Part shown: positions 46,662 through 55,627 of the stretch, one piece after another | How the letters are laid out: the number at the start of each line of letters is the position of its first letter | Numbering within the stretch: the first letter of the stretch is position 1 | Assembly (NCBI RefSeq): GCF_000455825.1 | Contig: NZ_ATAO01000206.1 | Span: 248,001-312,000 of the forward strand | Length of the DNA stretch: 64,000 bases | Direction of reading: 5' to 3' | Source: Microbacterium maritypicum MF109 | GTDB taxonomy: Bacteria > Actinomycetota > Actinomycetes > Actinomycetales > Microbacteriaceae | Made by a program: the position numbers and the translations under genes | The notes under the pieces: generated by a model | The model's input: only the letters and a program-made list of their open reading frames with translations | Told to the model about the DNA's origin: nothing | Database searches by the model: none

Positions 46662-46667
46662 AGTCTA
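46662..46667 (-). promoter_or_regulatory. Candidate -10 element of rpsD
   Basis: TAGACT, preceded by T, lies in the 182-bp gap between rarA and rpsD and would give a leader of about 135 nt. The gap also contains a small CTCG/CGAG hairpin and otherwise nothing recognised. Confidence 0.35.
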
Positions 46668-46699
46668 ACAGATCGCTTTTCCGCGCCGGATCCGCAGGG

Positions 46700-48088
46700 T
46701 CAGCGGTCTCCGAGGATGCGGCGGATCCGCTCGAGGCGCGCACCGATGTCGCGCTCCGCACCGAGGTTCTTGGGGTCGTAGTAGTGCCGACCGTCGAGTT
46801 CGTCCGGCAGATACTGCTGGGGCACGACGCCGAACTCACTATCGTGCGAATAGACGTAGCCGCGGCCGTGGCCCAGACGTTTGGCGCCCGGGTAGTGCGC
46901 ATCACGGAGATGCAGCGGAACCCGACCGAAACCGCCGGCGCGGATGTCGGCGATCGCCGCGTCGATCCCGACGTACGCGGCGTTCGATTTGGCGGTGGTG
47001 GCCAGGTAGACGGTCGCTTCTGCAAGGGGGATGCGACCTTCCGGCATGCCGATGAACGCCACGGCATCTGCAGCCGCCACGGCGATGGCCAGGGCCTGCG
47101 GGTCGGCGAGACCGACGTCTTCCGATGCCGAGATCACCAGGCGCCGGGCGATGAAGCGCGGGTCCTCCCCTGCCTCGATCATGCGGGCGAGGTAGTGCAA
47201 CGCGGCATCGGGGTCGGACCCTCTGATCGACTTGATGAAGGCGCTGATGACGTCGTAATGCTCGTCGCCTTGCCGGTCGTAACGCAGCAGGGCCTTGTCG
47301 ACCGCCTGGGAGATGTCATCGGCCGAGACCTCGGGCACGGACGCACCGGGCACCGACGCACCGGGCGCCGACGCATCGTTCCCCTCGTCGTCCGCGTCCG
47401 CGGCCGTCGCGTGGGACAGTGCGACCGCGGCGCCGGCCTCCAGCCCGGTCAGGGCGCGCCGCGCGTCACCCGAGGCCAGCCGCACCAGAGCCGACCTCGC
47501 TTCGTCGCTGAGAGCGACGGATGCGTTCAGACCGCGGGGGTCGGTGACCGCACGATCGACGAGGAGGCCGATGTCGTCGTCGGTGAGCGGCTGCAGCGTC
47601 AACAGCAGCGAACGCGAGAGCAGCGGTGAGATGACGGAGAACGACGGGTTCTCTGTCGTCGCGGCGATCAGGATCACCCAGCCGTTCTCGACTCCGGGGA
47701 GAAGGGCATCCTGCTGCGCCTTGGTGAAGCGGTGGATCTCGTCGAGGAAGAGGATGGTCGTCTGCCCGTAGAGGTCGCGCTGCGTGACGGCTTCCTGCAT
47801 GACCTCGCGCACGTCTTTCACCCCCGCCGTGATGGCGGAGAGTTCGACGAATCGCCGACCGGACGATCGTGCGATGGCCTGAGCGAGAGTCGTCTTCCCG
47901 GTTCCCGGCGGTCCCCACAGGATGATCGACACGGCCCCGGGGGCTGTCGCTTCGGGGTCGGCGAGTGCGACGATCGGCGATCCCGCACGCAGCAGATGAC
48001 GCTGGCCCGCGACCTCCGCGAGGGACACCGGACGCATGCGCACGGCAAGGGGCGTCTGCCCGGAGAGCAGCGCAGCAGGGGACGTCAT
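46700..48088 (-). CDS. rarA: Replication-associated recombination protein A (RarA/MgsA)
   Basis: An AAA+ ATPase of the WRNIP1 family that acts at stalled forks and single-stranded DNA junctions. The 462-aa protein has Walker [12 protein letters not shown] (about 55-65), Walker [10 protein letters not shown], a sensor region and the C-terminal tetramerisation domain with [22 protein letters not shown] nearby. A spacer around residues 240-260 is an Ala/Asp/Gly-rich insert with repeated PGASVP units. TAGCCT lies 6 nt before the ATG. Confidence 0.93.
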   Translation of the reverse strand: MTSPAALLSGQTPLAVRMRPVSLAEVAGQRHLLRAGSPIVALADPEATAPGAVSIILWGPPGTGKTTLAQAIARSSGRRFVELSAITAGVKDVREVMQEAVTQRDLYGQTTILFLDEIHRFTKAQQDALLPGVENGWVILIAATTENPSFSVISPLLSRSLLLTLQPLTDDDIGLLVDRAVTDPRGLNASVALSDEARSALVRLASGDARRALTGLEAGAAVALSHATAADADDEGNDASAPGASVPGASVPEVSADDISQAVDKALLRYDRQGDEHYDVISAFIKSIRGSDPDAALHYLARMIEAGEDPRFIARRLVISASEDVGLADPQALAIAVAAADAVAFIGMPEGRIPLAEATVYLATTAKSNAAYVGIDAAIADIRAGGFGRVPLHLRDAHYPGAKRLGHGRGYVYSHDSEFGVVPQQYLPDELDGRHYYDPKNLGAERDIGARLERIRRILGDR

Positions 48089-48094
48089 CCCTCC

Positions 48095-48100
48095 AGGCTA
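48095..48100 (-). promoter_or_regulatory. Candidate -10 element, leaderless rarA
   Basis: TAGCCT, then GGAGGG, then the rarA ATG: the start codon falls at the expected +1. The GGAGGG would then not be part of the mRNA. No good -35. Confidence 0.4.
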
Positions 48101-48140
48101 ACGTCGGCCCCCGACACTTCGGTGAACCTCCGCATCCGGG

Positions 48141-48146
48141 TAGGCT
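48141..48146 (+). promoter_or_regulatory. Candidate -10 element of the 100-aa membrane gene
   Basis: TAGGCT, 44 nt upstream of the ATG at 48191, with a weak TTCGGT 17 nt before it. It lies in the 102-bp divergent gap shared with rarA. Confidence 0.35.
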
Positions 48147-48190
48147 CTCAGGCGACGTCGTGGAGCGGCGTTCGGATGGGAGAGCAGGGC

Positions 48191-48493
48191 ATGGCCGCAC
48201 GCGGTTCCAAGAACGCACAGGCGCGCACATCGGCGGAGCGCGCACGACTGCACACCGCCCGCACCCAGTGGCACGAAGGGCAGATCCGCCGCCGTGTCCG
48301 TGACAACACGATCGCCGCCGTCGTCGGCAGCCTCATCGTCGTCGCAGCGATCGGCAGCCAGGTCGTGCACGCCCAGGTCACCGCGCCCGAACCCGAGCCC
48401 ACCCCCACTCCCTCCGTCGAGCCGACCACCGCTCCGACCGAGACACCCGCGGAGACGCCGGCCCCCGTCCCCTCGGACGCACCGGCGGAGTGA
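48191..48493 (+). CDS. Small membrane protein with Pro/Thr-rich outer tail
   Basis: A 100-aa protein not assigned to a named family. Residues 1-42 are basic and polar, 43-62 form a single membrane helix (IAAVVGSLIVVAAIGSQVV), and 66-100 are a low-complexity tail rich in Pro, Thr, Glu and Ala. The topology fits a cytoplasmic N-terminus and an outer tail reaching into the wall. The ATG at 48191 is preferred over one 15 nt upstream because GGGAGAG lies before it. It is divergent from rarA and convergent with the HemD-like gene. Confidence 0.7.
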   Translation: MAARGSKNAQARTSAERARLHTARTQWHEGQIRRRVRDNTIAAVVGSLIVVAAIGSQVVHAQVTAPEPEPTPTPSVEPTTAPTETPAETPAPVPSDAPAE

Positions 48494-48533
48494 CCGCCGA
48501 CGCGGTTGATCGCCTACCACCGATGCCCTCGGC

Positions 48534-49295
48534 TCACGGCTCCGATACGGCGAGGCGATAGCCCCGCTTGACGACGGTCTGGACCAGGTCGACGCCACCC
48601 AACGACTCCCGCAACCGGGCGACGGCCACCTCCACCGCCCGTCCGCTGCGCTCGCCGCCGGGTAGCTCACGACCGAGTTCCCTTCGCGAGAGCACGCGTC
48701 CGCGGGCGAGGAACAGGGCCTCGATCAGGTCCGCTGCGCCACGGGACAGCGGAAGGAAGCGCCCGTCCAGCACGACGCCCCCGCTGCGCACCTCGAGGCT
48801 TCCGGCATCGGTGCGCACCGATCCTGCACCGCTTCCGTAGTGTGCGACGACGCATCCGACGAGACCCGTCGGTCTCTCCCGCTCGACGTATCGTGCGTTC
48901 AGGCCGGCGTCCTGAAGGCGGCGAGCCTCGCGCTCGTCATCCGAGACCAGGAGCAACCGGCCCGCTTCGGCACGACGGCGATGCGCTTCGAGCGCGCCGC
49001 TCCTCGTCGCCGCGTCGATCCATGACGCGGACGACGCGGTGAAGAGCACGGCGTCGGCGCCCCCGGACCCCGCGCGATGCACCGCACGGTACAGCACGCC
49101 CGTCGGGGTGGTCACCGGACGGGATGTCACGACGCGCATCACGTCCGCGCCCTCTGCGCCGAGTGCGCGGTCGAGTTCATCCGCTCCGGCGGAACGATTC
49201 CCGGCCGCAAATGCTCCTGCCGCCCTCGCCTGGGCCGAGATGATGATCCTGCATCCTGCGAGCACCGGGCGTGCCCCCGAACGCCCGGTCATCAC
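48534..49295 (-). CDS. HemD-like winged-helix regulator
   Basis: A 253-aa protein. Residues 12-155 resemble part of uroporphyrinogen-III synthase (HemD), with VLFTASSASW and the closing GLVGCVVAHYG. Residues 162-250 form an OmpR/PhoB-type winged helix (LSRGAADLIEALFLARGRVLSRRELGREL, split here by its wing, ending VVKRGYRL). Fusions of HemD with such a domain occur beside nitrite-assimilation genes in actinobacteria (for example Rv0260c of M. tuberculosis), but there the HemD part is about 250 aa, so this copy is shortened. The GTG start overlaps the flavoprotein stop by 4 nt. Probably a DNA-binding regulator rather than an enzyme. Confidence 0.72.
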   Translation of the reverse strand: MMTGRSGARPVLAGCRIIISAQARAAGAFAAGNRSAGADELDRALGAEGADVMRVVTSRPVTTPTGVLYRAVHRAGSGGADAVLFTASSASWIDAATRSGALEAHRRRAEAGRLLLVSDDEREARRLQDAGLNARYVERERPTGLVGCVVAHYGSGAGSVRTDAGSLEVRSGGVVLDGRFLPLSRGAADLIEALFLARGRVLSRRELGRELPGGERSGRAVEVAVARLRESLGGVDLVQTVVKRGYRLAVSEP

Positions 49296-51184
49296 GCGGG
49301 ATTCTCGGCGCGAAGGGAGACGCCCCGCCGCGGATCGGCGCTCCGACCCCGATCCCTCCAGCCGATCGCGACCGTCGTGCCGTCACCGCGATGCGGGGAC
49401 TCGGATGAACTCGGATCCGCCGATACCGCGCCGTGTGCGCGCCGCGTCGGTGACGCGGAGTTCGGGTCGGCTCCGGCCGGCAGAGGGGGTGAGGACGCGA
49501 GGCCCGCGGCGGTGAGGCCATGCCGCAACCGCGCCTGCTGGTCGTGGGAGACGCCCTGCAGTTCGATCCGGGAGTCGACGATCCGCAACGTCAGGCCCAG
49601 GTCCTGCGCAAGACGCCCGATGTCGACGAGATGCCCCGGCGTGAGCTCCGTCCCCGTCACCGTCGACAGCCGCACTCGGCTCCCCTCCGATCGGACCGGG
49701 CCCGTGTGCGAATCGAGCCCCTCCTGTGCGCCGCGCGTGCTGAGCGGAGAGCGCTCCGTCGCCAGTTCCGCGAGCGCGCGTGCCACAGCCAGGGTGCAGC
49801 GCTCGCACTCCGGGTCCCGCCCGAAGCGGGCTCCGACCGCGCTGAACGTGAACACCTCGTCCGCGCGGAGCACTGCCAGGAGCTCCTGCGACGACATGCC
49901 GATGTGCACGCAGACCGCACGGGAGTCGTCGGGATGCGCTGCCCGGCGCAGTTCGGCAGCGAGCTCGCCACGCGCCGGTCCACCGACGAGCCGACGAAGA
50001 ACGCCAAGACCGCTCGTATCGCCCATGAGAATTCCGCCGAGGAGCGTCTGCGCATCGTCGGTGAGCACGAGCTTTCGGTAGACACCGGTGCCTCGCGAGC
50101 GATGCGTGACGACCTCGACGGTGTCGGGATCGGCGTCGCGCGTCGCTGGCTCGCCGAAGCACGCGAGATCGACGCCCGCGATGGTGCGGTGCACGTCTCG
50201 TCGGTGCCCGCCGAAGCGCTCCCCTCCCCCGAGCAGACGCGCGGCCGCCACCTCCGCCATGGCATATGCGGAAGCGGCGGCGTCGACGCAGCGTCCGTCG
50301 ACGCAGGCCGCCTCACCGATCGCGAGGATGCGCGGATCCGATGTCGTGCAGCGATCGTCGACGATCACTCCTCCCTGCGGGTGCACGTCGAGTCCGGCAT
50401 TGCGCGCGAGTTCGTCCCGAGGTCGCACGCCGACGGTGAAGACGACGAGGTCGGCGCGTTGGAAGGTACCGTCCTGGAACTCGAGCGCCGTGACGGCTCC
50501 CGAGTCGTCCGGATCGAGCCGCGTCGTCCTGGTCCGAGTGCGGACAGCGATGCCCCGTTCTTCGAGGGCGCCGCGCAGGACGTCTGCTGCAGCTTCGTCC
50601 AGCAGGGAGGGAAGGAGACGATCCGCGTACTGCACGATCGTCGCGCCGACGCCGGCGTCGTCGAGTGCTGCAACGGTGTCGATTCCGTGCTGCCCGCCAC
50701 CGATGACAACGCCTCGCAGCGGACGGCCGAGGGCACGCGATCGCGAATCGACGAAATCCCGCACCGACTCCGCGTCCTCGATGGTGCGCAGGACGAAGCA
50801 GCCGGGGAGGCGAGCCCCTGACACCGCCACCCGCCCCGCGAACGACCCGGTGGCCAGCACGAGCACGTCGTAGGAATAGGAGCGTCGGGATCGTGTGCGC
50901 ACCACCCGCGCCGACCGGTCGATGCGGAGCACGCGGTCGTCACGGATCAACCGCACACGGTCGTCGCGGAACACCGTTCGGTCGAGCTGGAGATCCTCGA
51001 CCTCCCGGCCGGTGAGGACACCCACGAGAGCGGATCGGTCGTACGGGCCATGTCCCTCATCGCCGATGACCGTGACCCGCACCGCCGCACCCGGGTCGCG
51101 AAGCAGGCGCTCCACGAAACGGTGCGCCGCCATCCCCGCGCCGACGACCAGGATCTCGTGCGGCGGGGAAGTCGTGTCCTTCAT
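49292..51184 (-). CDS. NirB-like NAD(P)H flavoprotein lacking the siroheme domain
   Basis: A 630-aa protein matching the N-terminal part of assimilatory nitrite reductase NirB. It has an FAD site VVGAGMAAHRF (13-23), an NAD site VVIGGGQHGID (159-169), a rubredoxin-reductase-like C-terminal domain, a BFD-like [2Fe-2S] segment and a ferredoxin-like half-domain (GTELTPGHLVDIGRLAQDLG). It then ends in a low-complexity tail (about 565-630). The siroheme/[4Fe-4S] domain is missing. The [2Fe-2S] ligands are C425-x-H427 and C460-x2-C463, with a histidine where NirB has cysteine. AGGAG precedes the ATG. It may be a redox protein for another partner, or a decayed nitrite reductase. Confidence 0.75.
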   Translation of the reverse strand: MKDTTSPPHEILVVGAGMAAHRFVERLLRDPGAAVRVTVIGDEGHGPYDRSALVGVLTGREVEDLQLDRTVFRDDRVRLIRDDRVLRIDRSARVVRTRSRRSYSYDVLVLATGSFAGRVAVSGARLPGCFVLRTIEDAESVRDFVDSRSRALGRPLRGVVIGGGQHGIDTVAALDDAGVGATIVQYADRLLPSLLDEAAADVLRGALEERGIAVRTRTRTTRLDPDDSGAVTALEFQDGTFQRADLVVFTVGVRPRDELARNAGLDVHPQGGVIVDDRCTTSDPRILAIGEAACVDGRCVDAAASAYAMAEVAAARLLGGGERFGGHRRDVHRTIAGVDLACFGEPATRDADPDTVEVVTHRSRGTGVYRKLVLTDDAQTLLGGILMGDTSGLGVLRRLVGGPARGELAAELRRAAHPDDSRAVCVHIGMSSQELLAVLRADEVFTFSAVGARFGRDPECERCTLAVARALAELATERSPLSTRGAQEGLDSHTGPVRSEGSRVRLSTVTGTELTPGHLVDIGRLAQDLGLTLRIVDSRIELQGVSHDQQARLRHGLTAAGLASSPPLPAGADPNSASPTRRAHGAVSADPSSSESPHRGDGTTVAIGWRDRGRSADPRRGVSLRAENPA

Positions 51185-51341
51185 ACTGCTCCTGTCGACC
51201 GGAAGGCTGTCGTGCTCGCGACGATAGGAGCATCGTGTTTCCCGGAGATGACGGAGAATGTGTCCTGCGTCGAAAGTTCTCCTCACAGAACGGTAACGAT
51301 CATCGAAGTCCTGGGACCTCACCCGCGACGCTCCGGCGTAC

Positions 51342-51347
51342 TAGGCT
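51342..51347 (+). promoter_or_regulatory. Candidate -10 element of the DUF349 gene
   Basis: TAGGCT, 50 nt upstream of the GTG at 51398. The 213-bp divergent gap 51185-51397 is the longest gene-free stretch of the window. Besides this hexamer it holds only a short GTTCT/AGAAC inverted repeat near 51280 and no recognised promoter for the flavoprotein. Confidence 0.35.
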
Positions 51348-51397
51348 GAGCCTCGTCCTTTCCGCCTCCCGCGGCCCGACCGCGCAAGGAGAATCAC

Positions 51398-52750
51398 GTG
51401 TCTGCCAACGAGCCCACGAAGCCGACTCCCCCCGTCCCCGGCCCCCCTGCCGTACCGATGCCGCGCAAGGCGCCGACGCCGGCCGCCGTCGCGCCCGTCG
51501 CCCCGGTGCCTGCGGCATCCTCGACATCAGCGGAATGGGGTCGCGTATCCGAAGACGGGACCGTCGAGGTCAAGGAGGGCGAGGCCTGGCGCGTCGTCGG
51601 CCAGTACCCCGATGGGACTCCCGACGAGGCCCTCGCCTACTTCGTCCGCAAGTTCGATGACATCGCCTTCAAGGTGCACGCTCTCGAACAGCGTCATCAG
51701 GCCGGCGGAGCGTCGGCGAGCGATCTCGCCAAGCAGGCCTCGCACCTGATCGACGAAGCGACCGATGCCGCTGCCGTCGGCGACCTCGCCGGCCTGCGCG
51801 ATCGACTCAACGCCTTGACCTCGTCCCTCTCCGAGGCGACCGAGCAGGAGGCACAGCACGCCAAGGAACTCGTCGACAAGGCGATCGCCGAGCGCACGGT
51901 CCTCGTCGAACGTGCCGAGGCCATCGCCGCCCGCGATCTCAGCAAGGTGCAGTGGAAGCAGGTCACGGCCGAGCTCGGCGAACTGTTCGATGCCTGGCAG
52001 GCGCAGCAGCAGAACGGGCCGCGCCTGTCGAAGGGCATCTCCCAGCAGCTCTGGAAGCGATTCCGCGACGCTCGCGCCGTCGTCGACAAGCAGCGCCGCG
52101 CGTTCTACTCCGAGCTCGACGACGCGCACAAGGTCGCCCGCGACGCGAAGACCCGTCTGGTCGAGCGTGCCGAGGCACTCGCCCCGCGTGGCACGGACGG
52201 CATTCCCGCGTACCGGAACCTGCTCGACGAGTGGAAGGCATCGGGCCGCGCCGGCCGCAAGGCCGACGACGCTCTCTGGGCGCGCTTCAAGGCTGCCGGC
52301 GACGCGCTCTACGCCGCCCGCGCCGAGCAGGCCGCCGCAGAGGAAGCGGATTCCGCCCCGAAGATCGAAGCCCGCGAGGCGCTCCTCGAAGAGGCGAAGG
52401 CCGTGGCCGACGAGTCGAACATCAAGCGTGCCCGCGCTCTCCTCACCCGCATCCAGCGGCAGTGGGACGAGATCGGTCGCATCTTCCCTCGGGAGAAGGA
52501 ACGTGCGCTCGACGACAAGCTCCGCGCCATCGAACAGGGGCTCAAGGGCCGCGAAGACGTGGACTGGAAGAAGAACAACCCCGAGACCAAGGCTCGCGCG
52601 AACGACATGAGCTCGCAGCTGCTCGAGGCCATCGAGAAGCTCGAGGCCGAAGTCGCCGCGGCAGAGAAGTCGGGCGACAAGAAGGCGGCCAAGGCGGCAA
52701 CGGATGCCCTCGAGGCACGCCGCGCGTGGCTCAGCGCCCTCGGGAGCTGA
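51398..52750 (+). CDS. DUF349 domain protein
   Basis: A 450-aa soluble protein. Residues 1-45 are a Pro/Ala-rich disordered leader, 46-90 a small beta segment with EWGRVSEDGTVEV, and 95-450 almost entirely helical. DUF349 repeats are marked by W-K-x and LWxRF patterns (SQQLWKRFRDA, DALWARFKAAGD, IQRQWDEIGRIFPRE). A coiled coil ends the protein. Function is not established. The GTG start has AAGGAG 7 nt upstream. Highly charged, helical composition suggests an RNA-, DNA- or protein-binding scaffold. Confidence 0.85.
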   Translation: MSANEPTKPTPPVPGPPAVPMPRKAPTPAAVAPVAPVPAASSTSAEWGRVSEDGTVEVKEGEAWRVVGQYPDGTPDEALAYFVRKFDDIAFKVHALEQRHQAGGASASDLAKQASHLIDEATDAAAVGDLAGLRDRLNALTSSLSEATEQEAQHAKELVDKAIAERTVLVERAEAIAARDLSKVQWKQVTAELGELFDAWQAQQQNGPRLSKGISQQLWKRFRDARAVVDKQRRAFYSELDDAHKVARDAKTRLVERAEALAPRGTDGIPAYRNLLDEWKASGRAGRKADDALWARFKAAGDALYAARAEQAAAEEADSAPKIEAREALLEEAKAVADESNIKRARALLTRIQRQWDEIGRIFPREKERALDDKLRAIEQGLKGREDVDWKKNNPETKARANDMSSQLLEAIEKLEAEVAAAEKSGDKKAAKAATDALEARRAWLSALGS

Positions 52751-52784
52751 CCCGTTCTCCACAGGTCGCTCAGCACTGCTGAAG

Positions 52785-52827
52785 AGACGGGGTGCACTAC
52801 GTCAGACTGACGTGATGCACCCCGTCT
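52785..52827 (+). repeat. 21-bp inverted repeat over the start codon
   Basis: Arms 52785-52805 and 52807-52827 match at 19 of 21 positions around a single base. The candidate ATG (52815-52817) lies inside the right arm. In RNA it forms a long hairpin with one C-A mismatch and one wobble pair. It starts 34 nt after the DUF349 stop, so it may be that gene's terminator, an operator, or a translation block on the next gene. Confidence 0.7.
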
Positions 52828-53366
52828 TCCTGTATGTCCCCGGCGATCGGCTGAGCCTGTCCGAACTCAGCGCCGCGCGGATCGACGGCCATGTGGTCGA
52901 GGTCGGCGAGGTCTACGTCCCGGCTGACCTCATCGAAGGACCGGATGTCAGGGCAGGTGCAGTCGGGTCCCTCGTGCAACCGGGAACCGCAGCCGCGGGT
53001 CCGACTGCTGCCTGGATCCACGGCGCCGGTGACACCCCGCCCGTCGTGCACCATGTGCGACGCTGCGTCGAGAGACGGATCCGCGCGAGCACCAGCGCAC
53101 GCCTCGTGTTCCACGACACCGTGCTCCCGGCGTCTGACGTGCAGGTGCTCGGCGGAGTCCGAGTGGCGCGGCCGGAACGGACGATGCTCGATCTCGCAAC
53201 GGCTCTCCATCGCGACCCCCGAATGCTGACCTGGATGGAACGACTCGCGCTGGTGTTCCCCGATGCCCCGGCGGCCGCAGCCGACGTACTGCGCGGCATG
53301 AGCCGCGTTCCGGGAAGCAGAGCGGGATCGGCGGTGCTCGAGAGACTCGCCCTCAGGAGGAGGTGA
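52815..53366 (+). CDS. AbiEi-like orphan protein
   Basis: A 183-aa protein of an actinobacterial family related to AbiEi-type antitoxins. The supporting motif is GVRVARPERTMLDLATAL (about 114-131), which resembles the T-x-x-RT-hhDLA signature of that group, together with AAWIHGAGD. No HTH is obvious at the N-terminus and no AbiEii-type toxin is adjacent, so it is an orphan. The ATG lies inside a strong inverted repeat; a GTG directly before it is also possible, and no good ribosome site is seen. Its 3' end overlaps the convergent relA gene by 14 nt. The antitoxin link is weak. Confidence 0.6.
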   Translation: MHPVFLYVPGDRLSLSELSAARIDGHVVEVGEVYVPADLIEGPDVRAGAVGSLVQPGTAAAGPTAAWIHGAGDTPPVVHHVRRCVERRIRASTSARLVFHDTVLPASDVQVLGGVRVARPERTMLDLATALHRDPRMLTWMERLALVFPDAPAAAADVLRGMSRVPGSRAGSAVLERLALRRR

Positions 53367-55605
53367 CGCGGTAGACGTCGTACACGGCGTCGATCCTGCG
53401 TACGGCGTTGAGCACACGGTCGAGGTGCACGGCATCGCCCATCTCGAACACGAACCGACTCAGTGCCAGACGCTCGTCGGTCGTCGTGACCGTCGCCGAC
53501 AGGATGTTGACGTGGTGCTCGCTCAGCACGCGGGTGACGTCGGAGAGCAGCCCGGAGCGGTCGAGCGCCTCGACCTGGATCTGCACCCGGAACACGCTCT
53601 TGGTGGTGGGCGCCCACGACACCTCGACGAAGCGGTCCTGCTCCGCACCGAGGGCCTTCACGTTCACGCAGTCCGCTCTGTGCACGGAGACACCACTGCC
53701 GCGGGTCACGAATCCGACGATCTGGTCCCCGGGGACCGGGGTACAGCACTTGGCGAGCTTCACGAGGATGTCGTTGGCTCCGCGCACGAGCACGCCCGAG
53801 TCACCGGATCGCGGCTCCCGGGTCTGGACGCTGCCGGGAAGGTCGATGGCACCGGTGGTCGGATCGTTCACCGCGACGAGAGCGGTGACCTTCTCCAGCA
53901 CCGACTGCGTGGACACGTGGCCTTCACCGACAGCGGCGTAGAGCGCCGAGACGTCTTCGTAGTGCATGCCCCGCGCCACCTCGGTGAACGAGTCATGGCT
54001 CATCAGGCGCTGCAACGGCAGGTTCTGTCGGCGCATCGCGCGCGCGATGGCCTCCTTGCCCTGCTCGATCGCCTCTTCGCGGCGCTCCTTCGTGAACCAC
54101 CCGCGGATCTTGTTGCGGGCGCGGGTGCTCGCGACGAAGCCGAGCCAGTCCTGGCTGGGACCGGCATCGGGGTTCTTCGAGGTGAAGACCTCGACGACGT
54201 CACCGCTCTTGAGCTCGGACTCCAACGGCACCAGGCGTCCGTTGACCTTCGCGCCCATCGTGCGGTGCCCGATCTCGGTGTGCACGGCATACGCGAAGTC
54301 CACGGGAGTGGCGCCGGCGGGGAGTCCGATCACCCGCCCCTTCGGCGTGAAGACGTAGACCTCCTTCGCGCCGATCTCGAACCGGAGCGATTCGAGGAAC
54401 TCGCCCGGATCGGCGGTCTCCGCCTGCCAGTCGGAGATGTGCGCGAGCCACGCCATGTCGGTGTCGGAGGCACGGACCTCGGTCTTGCCACCGCCGTTCA
54501 TCCGCTCCTTGTACATCCAATGCGCCGCCACACCGTACTCGGCCTGCTGGTGCATCTCGTGGGTGCGGATCTGGATCTCGACGGTGCGGCCGGCGGGGCC
54601 GATGACGGTGGTGTGCAGCGACTGGTAGAGGTTGAACTTCGGCGTCGCGATGTAGTCCTTGAAGCGCCCGGGCAACGGGGTCCAGCGCGCGTGGATGGCG
54701 CCCAGCACCGCGTAGCAGTCGCGCACGGAGGCGACCAGGACGCGGATGCCGATCAGGTCGTAGATGTCGTCGAACTCACGCCCGCGGATGACCATCTTCT
54801 GGTACACCGAGTAGAGCTGCTTCGGACGCCCGACGACCTTGCCGCGGATGCGGAGGTCGCGCAGATCCTCGTCGATCTCCTCGACGACCTGGTTGAGGTA
54901 CTTCTCGCGCTGCGGAGTGCGCTGCGCGATGAGACTGTGGATCTCGTTGTAGATCTTGGGATGCAGCACCGCGAAGGAGAGATCCTCGAGCTCCGACTTG
55001 ATCGCCTGGATACCGAGACGATTCGCCAGCGGAGCATAGATCTCCAGAGTCTCCTTGGCCTTCTTCGCCGCTTTCTCGGGCGGGACGAAGCCCCAGGTCC
55101 GCGCGTTGTGGAGGCGGTCGGCGAGTTTGATCAGCAGCACCCGGATGTCCTTCGACATCGCCACGATCATCTTGCGCACGGTCTCGGCTTGGGCGCTCTC
55201 GCCGTACTTGACCTTGTCGAGCTTGGTGACGCCGTCGACGAGCATCGCCACCTCGTCGCCGAACTCGGCGGTGAGGTCCGTCAGGGCATAGCCCGTGTCC
55301 TCGACGGTGTCGTGCAGCAGTGCGGCCGCGATCGCCCGTGGGCCGAGTCCGAGCTCCGCGAGGATCTGCGCGACGGCGAGCGGATGCGTGATGTACGGCT
55401 CGCCGCTCTGCCGCTTCTGCCCCTCGTGCTTCTCCTTCGCGACGGCGTAGGCCCGTTCGATGACAGAGAAATCACCCTTCGGGTGATTCGCGCGGACGGT
55501 GCGGATCAGGTTGTCGAGATCGTTGATCCTCGACGCGCGGGAGAAGATGCGGGGAACCAGCCGTCGCAGACTCGAGCCCTGCGATGACGTCTGCGGTTCC
55601 GCCAT
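53353..55605 (-). CDS. relA: Bifunctional (p)ppGpp synthetase/hydrolase (Rel)
   Basis: Makes and degrades the stringent-response alarmone. The 750-aa long RSH protein has an HD hydrolase domain with AALLHDTVEDT (about residue 95), the synthetase domain with GRFKDYIATPKFNLYQSLHT within about 300-330, a TGS domain (about 400-465), the zinc-finger/helical region with KCCTPVPGD, and an ACT domain at the end (about 670-745). Both catalytic sites look intact. AGGAGGTGAG precedes the ATG. As the only RSH gene here it is probably the housekeeping Rel. Confidence 0.96.
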   Translation of the reverse strand: MAEPQTSSQGSSLRRLVPRIFSRASRINDLDNLIRTVRANHPKGDFSVIERAYAVAKEKHEGQKRQSGEPYITHPLAVAQILAELGLGPRAIAAALLHDTVEDTGYALTDLTAEFGDEVAMLVDGVTKLDKVKYGESAQAETVRKMIVAMSKDIRVLLIKLADRLHNARTWGFVPPEKAAKKAKETLEIYAPLANRLGIQAIKSELEDLSFAVLHPKIYNEIHSLIAQRTPQREKYLNQVVEEIDEDLRDLRIRGKVVGRPKQLYSVYQKMVIRGREFDDIYDLIGIRVLVASVRDCYAVLGAIHARWTPLPGRFKDYIATPKFNLYQSLHTTVIGPAGRTVEIQIRTHEMHQQAEYGVAAHWMYKERMNGGGKTEVRASDTDMAWLAHISDWQAETADPGEFLESLRFEIGAKEVYVFTPKGRVIGLPAGATPVDFAYAVHTEIGHRTMGAKVNGRLVPLESELKSGDVVEVFTSKNPDAGPSQDWLGFVASTRARNKIRGWFTKERREEAIEQGKEAIARAMRRQNLPLQRLMSHDSFTEVARGMHYEDVSALYAAVGEGHVSTQSVLEKVTALVAVNDPTTGAIDLPGSVQTREPRSGDSGVLVRGANDILVKLAKCCTPVPGDQIVGFVTRGSGVSVHRADCVNVKALGAEQDRFVEVSWAPTTKSVFRVQIQVEALDRSGLLSDVTRVLSEHHVNILSATVTTTDERLALSRFVFEMGDAVHLDRVLNAVRRIDAVYDVYRVTSS

Positions 55606-55627
55606 CTACTCACCTCCTGATCGATCA

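Noticed and set aside
49383..49500. Siroheme-domain remnant in another frame after the NirB-like gene
   Set aside because: The alternative frames contain stops within a short distance and none shows the Cys motifs of the siroheme/[4Fe-4S] domain. The space is also too short for it.
52815..53366. Type IV toxin-antitoxin locus
   Set aside because: Only an AbiEi-like protein is present; no AbiEii nucleotidyltransferase toxin is adjacent, so a complete system cannot be claimed.
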